This document shows positions 52,874-62,938 of a DNA stretch of 64,000 bases, piece after piece. Origin of the DNA: Actinoplanes sp. KI2 (lineage in GTDB: Bacteria; Actinomycetota; Actinomycetes; Mycobacteriales; Micromonosporaceae); assembly GCF_025630775.1 (NCBI RefSeq), contig NZ_JAOSZE010000028.1, positions 62,001 to 126,000 of the forward strand, read 5' to 3'. The notes beneath the pieces were generated by a model that was not told the DNA's origin, did not search any database, and worked only from the letters and a program-made list of their open reading frames with translations. The translations under genes were made by a program, and so were the position numbers. The first letter of the stretch is position 1, and each line of letters begins with the position of its first letter.

Positions 52874-54123
52874 TCAGCGCGACGCGCCGGCCCGCCGCTT
52901 CGTCCACACGTCGAAGGCGACCGCCGCCAGCAGCACGGCGCCCTTGACGAGCATGACCCGCTCGGACGGCGCGCCGATCAGGCTCATGCCGTTGTTGATG
53001 ACACCCATGATGAGGCCACCGGTGATCGCGCCGACCACCTTGCCCACGCCGCCCTGCACCGCCGCGCCGCCGATGAAGGCCGCCGCGATCGCGTCCAGCT
53101 CGAACTGGTTGCCGGCGGTCGGACCGGCCTGGTTGAGCCGGCCGGCGAAGATGATGCCGGCCAGGGCCGACAGCACGCCCATGTTCACGAAGATCCAGAA
53201 GATGATCGACTTGACCTTCACGCCGGACAGCGTCGCCGCCTGCAGGTTGCCGCCGACCGCATAGATCTGGCGGCCGAAGACGGACCGGTTCGCGAGCAGC
53301 GAGTAACCGAGCACCAGGCCGGCCAGCAGCACGAGCACCCACGGCAGGTTGCGGAAGCGAGCCAGCTGCACGATCACGAACATGATGACGACCGCGGATA
53401 CCACGATCTTGGCGACGAACAGCCAGACCGGGTCGACCGCCTGGCCGTAGCGGGCCCGCCCGGCGCGTGATCGCCACTGGGTCACGATCAGCCCGGCCAC
53501 CGCGATCGCGCCGATCAGCAAACTGAACAGGTCGGCGCCGCCCAGGTACGAGCCGAGCCCGACGTTACCGAGATAGCCGTTGGTGAAGCCGTTGGACAGG
53601 GTGCGGACTGCTTCCGGGAACGGGCCGATGCCCTGGTTGCCCAGGATCCACAGGGTGATTGCCCGGAACAGCAGCATGCCTGCGAGGGTGACGATGAAGG
53701 CCGGGATGCCGAAGTACGCGACCCAGTAGCCCTGCCACATCCCGATCACCGCGCCGAACGCCAGCGTGATCACGAGCGCCAGCGGCCAGGCCATGTGGTG
53801 GTTGACCATCAGGACGGCGGAGACCGCGCCGCAGGCGGCCACCACCGATCCGACCGAGAGGTCGATGTGGCCCGCGATGATCACCAGGATCATGCCGATC
53901 GCGAGAATCAGGATGTACGAGTTCTGCACGATGATGTTGCTGATGTTCTGCGGCGCGAGCAAGTCGCCGCCGGTGAGGATCGTGAACAGCAACACGATCA
54001 GCGCGAACGCGATGTAGATGCCGCTCTGCCGCAAATTGACGGAGAAACGCCCGCGGCCGGAGGACGGGGTCGACGCCTCCGCGGAGGCGTCGACGGCGAG
54101 GTCGGCATTGGTGGGTGCGAGGC

Positions 54124-54127
<4 letters not shown>
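52874..54127 (-). CDS. xylH: Xylose-type ABC transporter permease (XylH-like)
   Basis: A 417-residue permease of the CUT2 sugar importers with about ten membrane segments (GIYIAFALIVLLFTILTGGDLL; GHIDLSVGSVVAACGAVSAVL, the family hallmark). The GTG at 54127 overlaps the stop of the ATPase gene by 4 bp (GTGA) with AGGAGG upstream. It is the last gene of the three-gene operon. Xylose is the best guess, but other monosaccharides are possible. Confidence 0.92.
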
Positions 54128-55655
<1,528 letters not shown>

Positions 55656-55656
<1 letters not shown>

Positions 55657-56783
55657 TACCCGAGCTGAGCCTGGGTGTAGTAGCCGCCGTCGACCAGCAC
55701 CTTCTGGTAGTTGGTCTTGTCGACGATCACCGACTGGAGCAGCATCGACGGGACGACCTTGTTGCCGTTGTCGTAGTCGGTGGTGTTGTTGACCTGGGGC
55801 GTCTGTCCCTTGAGGACGGCGTCCGCCATCGTCACGGTGGTCTTGGCCAGCTCGCGGGTGTCCTTGTAGATCGTGGAGTACTGCTCACCCGCGATGATCG
55901 ACTTGACCGATGCGAGCTCGGCGTCCTGACCGGTCACGACCGGGTACTTCTGCGCCGACGTGCCGTAGCCGTTGCTCTTCAGCGCGGAGAGGATGCCGAT
56001 CGACAGGCCGTCATACGGCGAGAGCACGCCGTCGACCTTCGCGCCACCCTTGTACGTGGAGGTCAGCAGATCCTCCATGCGCTTCTGTGCGGTCGCCGGG
56101 TCCCACCGCAGGATCGCGACGGTCTTGAAGTCGGTCTGGCCGCTCTTGACGGTCAGCGTCTTGTTGTCGATGTACGGCTTGAGGATGCTCATCGCGCCGT
56201 TGAAGAAGAACGTCGCGTTGTTGTCATCCGGCGAGCCGGCGAACAGCTCGATGTTGAACGGGCCCTTCGCGCTGCCCTTCGAACCGTCCGCGTTGAGCAC
56301 CTTCAGACCGGTCAGCAGCGAGGTCGCCTGCTGCACACCCACCTTGAAGTTGTCGAACGTCGCGTAGTAGTCCACGTTCGGGCTGTTACGGATCAGGCGG
56401 TCATAGGCGATCACCGGGATCTTGTTGGCCTTCGCGTTCTCCAGCTGGGTGGTGATCGCGGTGCCGTCGATCGAGGCGATGATCAGCAGCTTGGCGCCCT
56501 TGGTGATCTGGTTGTCCAGCTGCTGGGTCTGGGTCGGGATGTCGTTCTCGGCGTACTGGAGGTCGACCTGGTAGCCGAGAGCCTCGAGCTGCTTCTTCAG
56601 GTTGTCGCCGTCGGAGATCCACCGCTCGGAGGACTTCGTGGGCATGGTGACACCGATCAGTGCGCCCTTGGTGTCGCCCGCGGAAGCCTGCTTGTCGGCA
56701 GTCTTCTCGCTGGAGCCACAGGCGGTCAGCGCGGCGGTAAGGACAACGGCGGAGGCAATAGCCCCCATCCGGGAGAATCTCAT
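55656..56783 (-). CDS. xylF: Sugar-binding lipoprotein of the XylF/ChvE type
   Basis: A 375-residue receptor with a lipobox (LTAALTACGSSE). The ligand domain is of the type I fold: IGVTMPTKSSERWISDGDNLKKQL, GAKLLIIASIDGTA, PVIAYDRLIRN and GVLSPYDGLSIGIL, close to XylF and ChvE. The ATG at 56783 was chosen, 9 nt after AAGGAG; an upstream ATG at 56801 overlaps that site. It is the first gene of the operon, with palindromic sites upstream. Confidence 0.93.
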
Positions 56784-56829
56784 GGCGCTTAACTCCTTCA
56801 TCGGGGGCAGCGGCGTGGGTCGAGTGTGA

Positions 56830-56846
56830 ACGCTAACAATCAGCGT
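56830..56846. promoter_or_regulatory. Inverted repeat close to xylF
   Basis: ACGCT-AACAATC-AGCGT, 47 bp before the xylF start, in an AT-richer stretch. It could be part of the promoter or a regulator site. Confidence 0.4.
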
Positions 56847-56925
56847 GTCAACAGTTCTTGCAACGTCCGCGACATGTTGAAGAAACTTGATCCGCCAACC
56901 GCGCCAAGGCGGACAGAGGCCGAAT

Positions 56926-56939
56926 TGTTATCGATAACA
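56926..56939. promoter_or_regulatory. 14-bp palindrome upstream of the xylose-type operon
   Basis: TGTTATCGATAACA, perfectly symmetrical with a central CG as in LacI-family sites, 143 bp before xylF. No regulator gene is adjacent except merR at the far end of the operon, so a distant regulator may use it. Confidence 0.6.
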
Positions 56940-57019
56940 GACGGTGGTCAAACGCTTCGCCAAGCGAGACGCGCGATGGCGAAATGAGCTGCATACGCGT
57001 ACGGCCGCCGGCGCCCCGC

Positions 57020-57162
57020 GCTGGACCGTGGGTAACCGGGTTCCCCGGTGCGTCGCGACCGTCTGCCGCTGGACCGTGGGTAACCAAGTTCCCCGGTGCG
57101 TCGCGACCGCCTACCGCTGGACCGTGGGTAACCAGTTCCCCGGTGCCTCGCGACCGCCTGCC
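57020..57162. repeat. 48-bp tandem repeat (3 copies) in the xylF upstream region
   Basis: Copies start at 57020, 57068 and 57116, each beginning GCTGGACCGTGGGTAACC. The third is 1 bp shorter. The 404-bp gap between xylF and the ABC-2 permease contains only these, the palindromes listed, and a 15-bp repeat GATCGCGACCCGGGT at 57174 and 57202 (the second is coding). Confidence 0.85.
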
Positions 57163-57187
57163 GCTGGCTCCGAGATCGCGACCCGGG

Positions 57188-58606
57188 TTACCGAAGCCGC
57201 CGGATCGCGACCCGGGTGAGTGGGATCAGCCAGGCGGCCAGGCAGGCGAGACCGGCCACCCGGCGGGCCGGATCGTCGCCCGGCCAGGCGCGGACTATCC
57301 AGAACGTCGGCAGCGGCGCGAGGAGCCACACCGCCGGGCCGGTCAGCAGGCATGCGGCGACCGGCAGGTAGATGGGCAACGCCAGGGCCTTGTCGGCGGT
57401 GGCGCCCTGCACCCGGGTCCGGGCCACCGCGAGCGTGCCGACGGTGACCAGCGGGCCGAGCAGCGCCGCAAGGGCCAGGGCGCCCGCCGCCGACCGGGGC
57501 ACCAGGCCGGACAGCGGCGCGGCCACGGCCAGCCCGGCGGCGCTGAGCGTGGTCACCAGCGCCAGGCGGTAGGCGAGATAGCGGGTCACGCCCAGCGGCG
57601 ACACCCGCACCACCGAGAGCGCGCCGCCCTCGAGGTCGTCCAGCACGATCAGCGCGGCGGTCATCCCGAACGAGACCGGCAGATGAACGGCCACCGCCAG
57701 GATCGCCAGCGCCGTCGAGTAGGGCGCGAGGTCGACACCCCGGGTGCGCAGCAGCCAGTCGGCCAGCGGCGGGTAGCCGAACCGCAGCGCCGACGCCAGC
57801 AGCAGCGGGCTCAGCGCCACCCCGGCGAGCATCGAGTCGCGGGTGACATTGCGCAGGTCGGCGCGGGGAAAGACCAGCCACCGGGGCCGGCCGGGCAGCG
57901 GCCGGACATGCGTCGTGACCCGGCCGGGCGCCGCGCCAGCGCCGGACCGCGTGCGCCGATCGGCGAAGCGGAGCGCGGCGACCGTCCACAGTGCCAGGTA
58001 GGCGAGGATCGCCACGGCGGGGTACGGCGAGTCCCCGCGCAGCAGGGCCAGCACCCCGGTGGTCGGGGCGACGAACCACACCGGGCCGGTCAGCAGCCCG
58101 ATCGACACCGCGAGCGGCACGGCGAACAACACCGCCATCGGCCCCGCGAGCGCGACCACGAACCCGACGAACTCGTCCCGCCGCGCGGCCAGGCCCGTGG
58201 CGACCGCGAGGAGCAGCAGGCCGCACAGGAGAACCGCGACCATCCCGACACCCAGCTGCGCGGCACGCCGCCCGGCGAGCAGCACCGGCACCGCGCTCAG
58301 GGCGGTCACCGCGGCCAGCGGGCCGAGCCGGGCGGCCAGGCGGGCGCCGGGGCTCGCAGGGCTGACGCCGAGCGCGGCCGCCGCCCCGGTGGCGCGATCG
58401 GTGACGGTGAGCGCGCCCGCGAACAACGTGCCGACCGTCATCACCTCCACGAACACCAGGTACGGCGAGGCGACCCGGGCGACACCGGCCGGCGCTGCCG
58501 CCAGCACGCCTGCCCAGCAGACCGCAAGCCCGAGCACGGCCAACGGCACCCGCTGCCGCCACTGCACCCGCCACTCCCAGGCCAGCACGCCACCCCACCG
58601 CCGCAT
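57188..58606 (-). CDS. ABC-2 type membrane permease
   Basis: A 472-residue membrane protein with about twelve hydrophobic segments, in two halves (membrane helices from residue 20 to 230 and from 260 to the end). It has the ABC-2 exporter style (RRWGGVLAWEWRVQWRQRVPLAVLGL; GALTVTDRATGAAAALGVSP). The ATG at 58606 was chosen by similarity to related starts; a start at 58627 is possible. It follows its ATPase gene after an unusual 232-bp repeat-filled gap. Cargo unknown; regulation by the TetR gene is likely. Confidence 0.85.
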   Translation of the reverse strand: MRRWGGVLAWEWRVQWRQRVPLAVLGLAVCWAGVLAAAPAGVARVASPYLVFVEVMTVGTLFAGALTVTDRATGAAAALGVSPASPGARLAARLGPLAAVTALSAVPVLLAGRRAAQLGVGMVAVLLCGLLLLAVATGLAARRDEFVGFVVALAGPMAVLFAVPLAVSIGLLTGPVWFVAPTTGVLALLRGDSPYPAVAILAYLALWTVAALRFADRRTRSGAGAAPGRVTTHVRPLPGRPRWLVFPRADLRNVTRDSMLAGVALSPLLLASALRFGYPPLADWLLRTRGVDLAPYSTALAILAVAVHLPVSFGMTAALIVLDDLEGGALSVVRVSPLGVTRYLAYRLALVTTLSAAGLAVAAPLSGLVPRSAAGALALAALLGPLVTVGTLAVARTRVQGATADKALALPIYLPVAACLLTGPAVWLLAPLPTFWIVRAWPGDDPARRVAGLACLAAWLIPLTRVAIRRLR

Positions 58607-58673
58607 CACGGCCCGACCGCCCGCCACACCGAGTCACGCACGCGGGCCACGCCACGCAGAAGGGCGACGTCGC

Positions 58674-58805
58674 ACGGAAGTGCCCCGCCGCACGGCAATG
58701 CCCCGCCGCACGGCAATGCCGCGCCGCGCGGAGCGACACCGCGCCGAGCGACACCGCGCCGAGCGACACCGCGCCGAGCGAAACCGCGCCGAGCGACGCC
58801 GCGCC
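58674..58805. repeat. 18-bp and 15-bp tandem repeats between ATPase and permease genes
   Basis: Three 18-bp units (from 58674, 58692 and 58710; ACGGCAATGCCCCGCCGC type) are followed by five 15-bp units from 58731 to 58805 (GAGCGACACCGCGCC type) and a partial sixth. The 232-bp gap shows no gene, though the repeats stay open as a frame on the minus strand. Confidence 0.9.
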
Positions 58806-58838
58806 GAGGGACCGCGCCGCCGGCGAAAGGACGCGTGG

Positions 58839-59690
58839 TCATCCCGCTGCCGCCGTCACGGCGATGAAGACGTCGCCGAGGGCGGCCTCCCGGGTGTGCA
58901 CCGTCTGCACCCGCCCGGTGGCCAGCAGCGCCAGCAGCCCCGGATCGTCGGTGGCCGGGAACTCCGTCCGCCGGAGCACACCGTCCACAAGCGACTCGGC
59001 CACCACCGACGGGCGGCCGTAGGCCAGTCGCAGGTTCCGGGGCGTGTCGATCGCGACGATCCGCCCCGCGCGCATGAAGGCGACCCTGGTGCACAGCTCC
59101 TCGACCGCCGGCATGTCATGGGTGGTGAGAAAGACCGTCCGCCCCTGGTCGGCCTGGGCGCGGATCACCGCGCGTACCGCCGCCGCGTTCGCCGGGTCGA
59201 GCCCCGAGGTCGGCTCGTCCAGGAACAGCACGTCCGGCCGGTGCAGCAGGGCCCGCGCCAGGTTGAGCCGCATCTTCATGCCCTTGGACAGCGTGGCCGC
59301 CCGCCGATCGGCCGCGTCCTGCAGCCCGACCGCCTCGATCGCCTCCGCGGGTGGCATCGGACACCGGTACAGCGCCGCGAAGGCCGCCAGATTTTCCCGC
59401 ACGGTGAGCTTCGGGAAGGACGCCGGCAGCTCGAACCCGACCCCGATCCGCTCATACAGCCGCCGGCCCCAGGACGAGACCGGCGCCCCGAGCACCGACA
59501 CCGAGCCGGCGAAGTCGCGATGCTGCCCGGTGAGCACCCGCTGGGTGGTGGACTTGCCGGCCCCGTTGGGCCCGAGCAGGCCGAACACCTCCCCCGCCGG
59601 GACGGCGAAGCCGATGCCGGCCACCGCGTCGCGCGCACTCCCCGGATATCGCACCCGGAGCTCCGCGACCTCCAGAGCCATTTTTTGCAT
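58839..59690 (-). CDS. ABC-2 exporter ATPase
   Basis: A 283-residue ATPase: Walker A GPNGAGKS, Q-loop region VGFELPASFPKLTVRENL, signature LSKGMKMRLNLARAL and Walker B VLFLDEPTSGLDP. The signature LSKGM is typical of drug- or lipid-type exporter ATPases. The start is uncertain among 59690 and 59681 (ATG); none has a ribosome site, and the operator overlaps them, so the mRNA may be leaderless. It is divergent from tetR. Confidence 0.93.
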   Translation of the reverse strand: MQKMALEVAELRVRYPGSARDAVAGIGFAVPAGEVFGLLGPNGAGKSTTQRVLTGQHRDFAGSVSVLGAPVSSWGRRLYERIGVGFELPASFPKLTVRENLAAFAALYRCPMPPAEAIEAVGLQDAADRRAATLSKGMKMRLNLARALLHRPDVLFLDEPTSGLDPANAAAVRAVIRAQADQGRTVFLTTHDMPAVEELCTRVAFMRAGRIVAIDTPRNLRLAYGRPSVVAESLVDGVLRRTEFPATDDPGLLALLATGRVQTVHTREAALGDVFIAVTAAAG

Positions 59691-59718
59691 CACGATGCAA
59701 CATTACATCGGAGTGTAA
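59685..59718. promoter_or_regulatory. Two TetR operators in the ABC / tetR divergent gap
   Basis: TTGCATC-AC-GATGCAA (59685-59700, perfect 7-bp arms) and TTACATCGGAGTGTAA (59703-59718) are related 16-mers set 18 bp apart. The first overlaps the ATPase start codon. Confidence 0.75.
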
Positions 59719-59727
59719 GATCAAGCC

Positions 59728-60273
59728 ATGGGTCTGCGGGAGGAGAAGAAGGCGCGCACCCGGGCCGCGCTGGTCGGCGCGGCCGAGCGCCTGTTCGCCG
59801 AGAAGGGCTACGACGGGACCACGGTCGCCGACATCGCCGCGGCGGCGGGGGTCTCCACGCGGACGTTCTTCGGCTACTTCCGCGCGAAGGAGGATGTGCT
59901 GTTCGCCGGCGCCGACGAGCGGCTGGCCGCGCTGGCCGAGGCGTTCGGCGAGGGCACCGCCGACATGCAGGTCATCGTCGAGCGGGTGCTGGCCGCCTCG
60001 GACGACCTGGCCGGCCCCGACCGGCTCGCCGTCCTCTTCGAGCGCCCCGAGCTGCGCGCGCAGGGGATGCAGCGCCTGATCGCCGCCCAGCGCCTGATCG
60101 CCGGCTGGCTGCGCCGCACGTATCCGGACCGGATGGACGCGACGCTGGCCGGGGCGGCGGCCGGCGCCGTCGTGGGCGCGCTGGTCGGCGCCGTCCTGGC
60201 CACCGATGCCGAGGAAGAGCCGGCCGATCGCGTACGCCGGGCGCTGGCCCTGATCGCCGGCCTCCTCACATAA
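59728..60273 (+). CDS. TetR family transcriptional regulator
   Basis: A 181-residue repressor with a canonical N-terminal HTH (ALVGAAERLFAEKGYDGTTVADIAAAAGVSTRTFFGYFRAKEDVLF) and a small all-helical ligand domain. The ATG at 59728 is 9 bp beyond the second operator, with no ribosome site, also suggesting a leaderless mRNA. It probably represses the divergent ABC exporter and itself. Confidence 0.94.
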   Translation: MGLREEKKARTRAALVGAAERLFAEKGYDGTTVADIAAAAGVSTRTFFGYFRAKEDVLFAGADERLAALAEAFGEGTADMQVIVERVLAASDDLAGPDRLAVLFERPELRAQGMQRLIAAQRLIAGWLRRTYPDRMDATLAGAAAGAVVGALVGAVLATDAEEEPADRVRRALALIAGLLT

Positions 60274-60350
60274 GTGCACGCCCGCGCCAGCCCTGATCGC
60301 CGGCGTCCTCGCGGGACGACATGTACCGCCCGGGCGTGGTGCCGAACGCA

Positions 60351-60422
60351 GCCCGCCGAATCAGCCCACCCAGGACCGACCGTGCCGCCCGCCGAATCAG
60401 CCCACCCAGGACCGGCCTTGCC
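60351..60422. repeat. 36-bp repeat (2 copies) after tetR
   Basis: The element starting GCCCGCCGAATCAGCCCACC occurs at 60351 and 60387, with a decayed third copy following. The 341-bp gap from tetR to the MEDS-STAS gene holds only this and the next array. Confidence 0.75.
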
Positions 60423-60521
60423 GGGCCGGCGAATCAGCAGCACACCCGTGACCGACCGCGTCCGCGTCCGCATCCGCCGGCCGCGCGGCCGGGTGAGGCG
60501 TCTCGGCACCGGCAACCCGTC

Positions 60522-60612
60522 GGTCCGGCGGGAATCCGGCGGTCCGGCGGGAATCCGGCGGTCCGGCGGGAATCCGGCGGTCCGGCGGGAATCCGGCGGT
60601 CCGGCGGGAACC
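60522..60612. repeat. 19-bp tandem array (nearly 5 copies)
   Basis: Units at 60522, 60541, 60560, 60579 and a partial unit at 60598, each GGTCCGGCGGGAATCCGGC. The array stops just before the stop codon of the minus-strand MEDS-STAS gene. Confidence 0.92.
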
Positions 60613-60614
60613 CC

Positions 60615-61466
60615 TCAGTCAGGCGGCGCCACCGTGAGGCCGGCTACCCCGCCGGCGCCGTGGAAGTCGAGCAACCGGCGCAGCGGCGGCGAGACCCCGA
60701 CCAGCCGCAGCGGCCCGCGGGCGGCCGCCTCGATCAGGATCCGGGAGCCCGCGGTGTCCGCGAAGGCCAGCCCGGACACGTCCACGGTCGCCGCCGGCCC
60801 GTCGTCGAACAGGTGCTCGATCATCGTCCGCAGCGCCTCCCGGTTGGACCGGTCGACCTCGCCGGCCAGCCGCAGGCCGTACGGGTCGTGGGTGCGCCGG
60901 GCCCGAAGCGAGGACCGCGGCTCGAACGGGACGCGGGCGGCGACCGCGCCCGGGTGCGCCCAGCCGAGCCGGCGCAGGGCGAGCGGGTCGAACCGGCGCC
61001 GGTCGTACGCGCAGACCGCGGCCACGTACTCGTCCAGGAAGAACGCGTTGACCTGGGCCTCGTACCACGGCAGCCGCTCGGCCCCGGGCACCCGGCGGCT
61101 GGCCCAGGTCATGTCGGCGACCATCCGGATGCCGGGGTAGCCGGCCGCCCGGATGCGGGCGATCTCGCCGCGCCACAGCTCCAGCGTGGCCTCCGGGTCG
61201 AAGACGCCACCGGGCAGGTAGACGGCCTCGGCGGGGATCGCCTGCAGCAGGTGCTCCTCGACGGCGGCGCGGCCGTCGACGCCGTGGCGTTCCAGCCCGT
61301 CCAGCAGGGCCTCGGGGTCGTCGCCGCAGTAGACCACGCGATGCCGGGCGCTCAGGCCGGCGCGCACGAAACCCGCGATCGCCTCGATCCGGGTGGCGTC
61401 GTCGTCGACGGTCCAGCACACATGATCGCCGGGGGCGACCTGGCCAAGCAGCGGTGACCCGCCCAC
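60615..61466 (-). CDS. MEDS domain protein with C-terminal STAS domain
   Basis: A 283-residue two-domain signalling protein. Residues 1-165 resemble the MEDS/DcmR-type sensor (APGDHVCWTVDDDATRIEAIAGFVRAGL; RVVYCGDD; GIRMVADMTWASR). The C-terminal 100 residues are a STAS domain (LAGEVDRSNREALRTMIEHL, SGLAFADTAGSRIL) whose phospho-site region reads ADTAG rather than DSxG, so phosphorylation may be replaced. The GTG at 61466 was chosen since GGGGAG lies just upstream; a GTG at 61517 would add 17 residues. Confidence 0.85.
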   Translation of the reverse strand: MGGSPLLGQVAPGDHVCWTVDDDATRIEAIAGFVRAGLSARHRVVYCGDDPEALLDGLERHGVDGRAAVEEHLLQAIPAEAVYLPGGVFDPEATLELWRGEIARIRAAGYPGIRMVADMTWASRRVPGAERLPWYEAQVNAFFLDEYVAAVCAYDRRRFDPLALRRLGWAHPGAVAARVPFEPRSSLRARRTHDPYGLRLAGEVDRSNREALRTMIEHLFDDGPAATVDVSGLAFADTAGSRILIEAAARGPLRLVGVSPPLRRLLDFHGAGGVAGLTVAPPD

Positions 61467-61560
61467 AACTCTCCCCAATCGATGGCGGGTGGCGGGGTGC
61501 TGAACCACGGTACCCACAACGCAGGGCGACGGCGCTACCCCGCGAGGGTGACAATCGAGA

Positions 61561-62727
61561 TCAGGTGGCGGACACCCAGGTCGGGTGTGCGGCGGCGAAC
61601 TGACCGACCGTGTCGTCCTTGGCCGCCTCCAGCAGCTGCAGGCTGTCCGGGCTGAGGATCTCGACCTCGCCGATGCCGGGCACCGACTTCGGGTTGAACT
61701 TCCCCTCGTTCGTCTTGATCGTGACCAGGTCGGTCGGCCGGATCCCCTTCATCGCGAACGCCCAGTCCTCCAGCGAGATGCCGCCGGAGTCGACCGTCAT
61801 GGTCGAGCCGATCGCCTTGATCAGGCCGGGCAGCTTGGTCGGCGAGGAGAGTCCGTCCTTCACCGCCTGGTTGATGATCGCCTTGAAGAACTGCTGCTGG
61901 TGACGCTGCCGGCCGTAGTCGAAGTCCTTGTTCGCGAGCAGGTCGCGCTGGCGGACGAAGTCGAGCGCCTCGGCCGGGGTGAAGCAGTGGTTGCCCTTGG
62001 CGTAGAACTTCGCGGTCACCCCGCGGATCTTGGCCTTGAGCGTGCCGTCCGGGTTGATCTTGTACGGCGCGGCCGGCTTGCCGGTCTTGTCGTTGATCCC
62101 GGCGTGGATCGAGGTGGTGTCCTCGTCCACGTACATGCAGACCTTGCCGAGCACGTTGACCACGTTCTTGAAGCCCTCGAAGTCGATGATCGCGCCGGCG
62201 TCCGGGGCGATCCCGGTCAACTCCTTGACCGTGAGGGTGAGCAGCTCGAAGCCGTGGGACAGCGCGGCCGGTCCGGTCAGGCCCCGGCTGCCGAAGAAGA
62301 ACGCCGAATTGATCTTGTTTTTCCCACCGGCGAACTTCTGCACCCCGTTGTCGTACGCCGGGATCGGCACGTAGCTGTCCCGGGGCAACGAGATCATGTA
62401 GCCCGACTCGTGGCCGGCCGGGATGTGCAGCAGGATGATCGAGTCGGACCGGGTGCCCGCGGTGGGCAGCGCGTTCTTCCGCGCGTCGATGCCGACCAGC
62501 AGGATGTTCTTCGCCCCGGTGATCGTCGCGTGCTTGACCTTCTTGGCGGCACCGGCACCGAGCAGGTCCTGCTGGGCCACCGTCCGGGTCGCCGCACCCA
62601 ACGTCGCCTGGATGGCCACCGCCGAACCGCCGCCGACTATCGCCAGCAGGGCGCCGAGACTGATGCACCAGAGGGCCCAGCGGGGACTGCGGCGGCGTCG
62701 TGCGCGGGCGGTCCGTCTCAAGGTCAT
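61561..62727 (-). CDS. LytR-CpsA-Psr (LCP) family wall-glycopolymer ligase
   Basis: A 388-residue membrane-anchored protein: a basic cytoplasmic start (RRTARARRRRSPRW), one membrane helix (ALWCISLGALLAIVGGGSAVA) and an extracellular LCP domain with NILLVGIDAR, RSDSIILLHI, MISLPRDSYVPIP, KINSAFFFG and VRQRDLLANKDFDYGRQRHQQQF. Such enzymes attach glycopolymers from lipid carriers to peptidoglycan. The AAGGAG ribosome site abuts the ATG at 62727 with no spacing, so the TTG at 62721, 6 nt away, may be the true start. It is divergent from glycosyltransferase genes that could make the polymer. Confidence 0.93.
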   Translation of the reverse strand: MTLRRTARARRRRSPRWALWCISLGALLAIVGGGSAVAIQATLGAATRTVAQQDLLGAGAAKKVKHATITGAKNILLVGIDARKNALPTAGTRSDSIILLHIPAGHESGYMISLPRDSYVPIPAYDNGVQKFAGGKNKINSAFFFGSRGLTGPAALSHGFELLTLTVKELTGIAPDAGAIIDFEGFKNVVNVLGKVCMYVDEDTTSIHAGINDKTGKPAAPYKINPDGTLKAKIRGVTAKFYAKGNHCFTPAEALDFVRQRDLLANKDFDYGRQRHQQQFFKAIINQAVKDGLSSPTKLPGLIKAIGSTMTVDSGGISLEDWAFAMKGIRPTDLVTIKTNEGKFNPKSVPGIGEVEILSPDSLQLLEAAKDDTVGQFAAAHPTWVSAT

Positions 62728-62938
62728 CTCCTTCTGCGCGACATCCTTCCTCGTTAGCTACGGACGTCGGGGCCCCGGAGATCGGTTACCGGGATGGGAG
62801 TTTCGTGAGAAATCTCTGGCAAGGTCCTGAGGATTCCGCCCACTTCGTCCCACCGCAGCCCGCCGTTAACCCGCCGTCCGCCTGCCGCACCTATCGTCCG
62901 ACCGGCTCGCTGTCCCCTTTCGCGTTAGCAGGTCACCC

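Noticed and set aside
60522..60612. CRISPR array
   Set aside because: The 19-bp units are directly adjacent with no spacers and there are no cas genes; the same holds for the 24-bp and 48-bp arrays.
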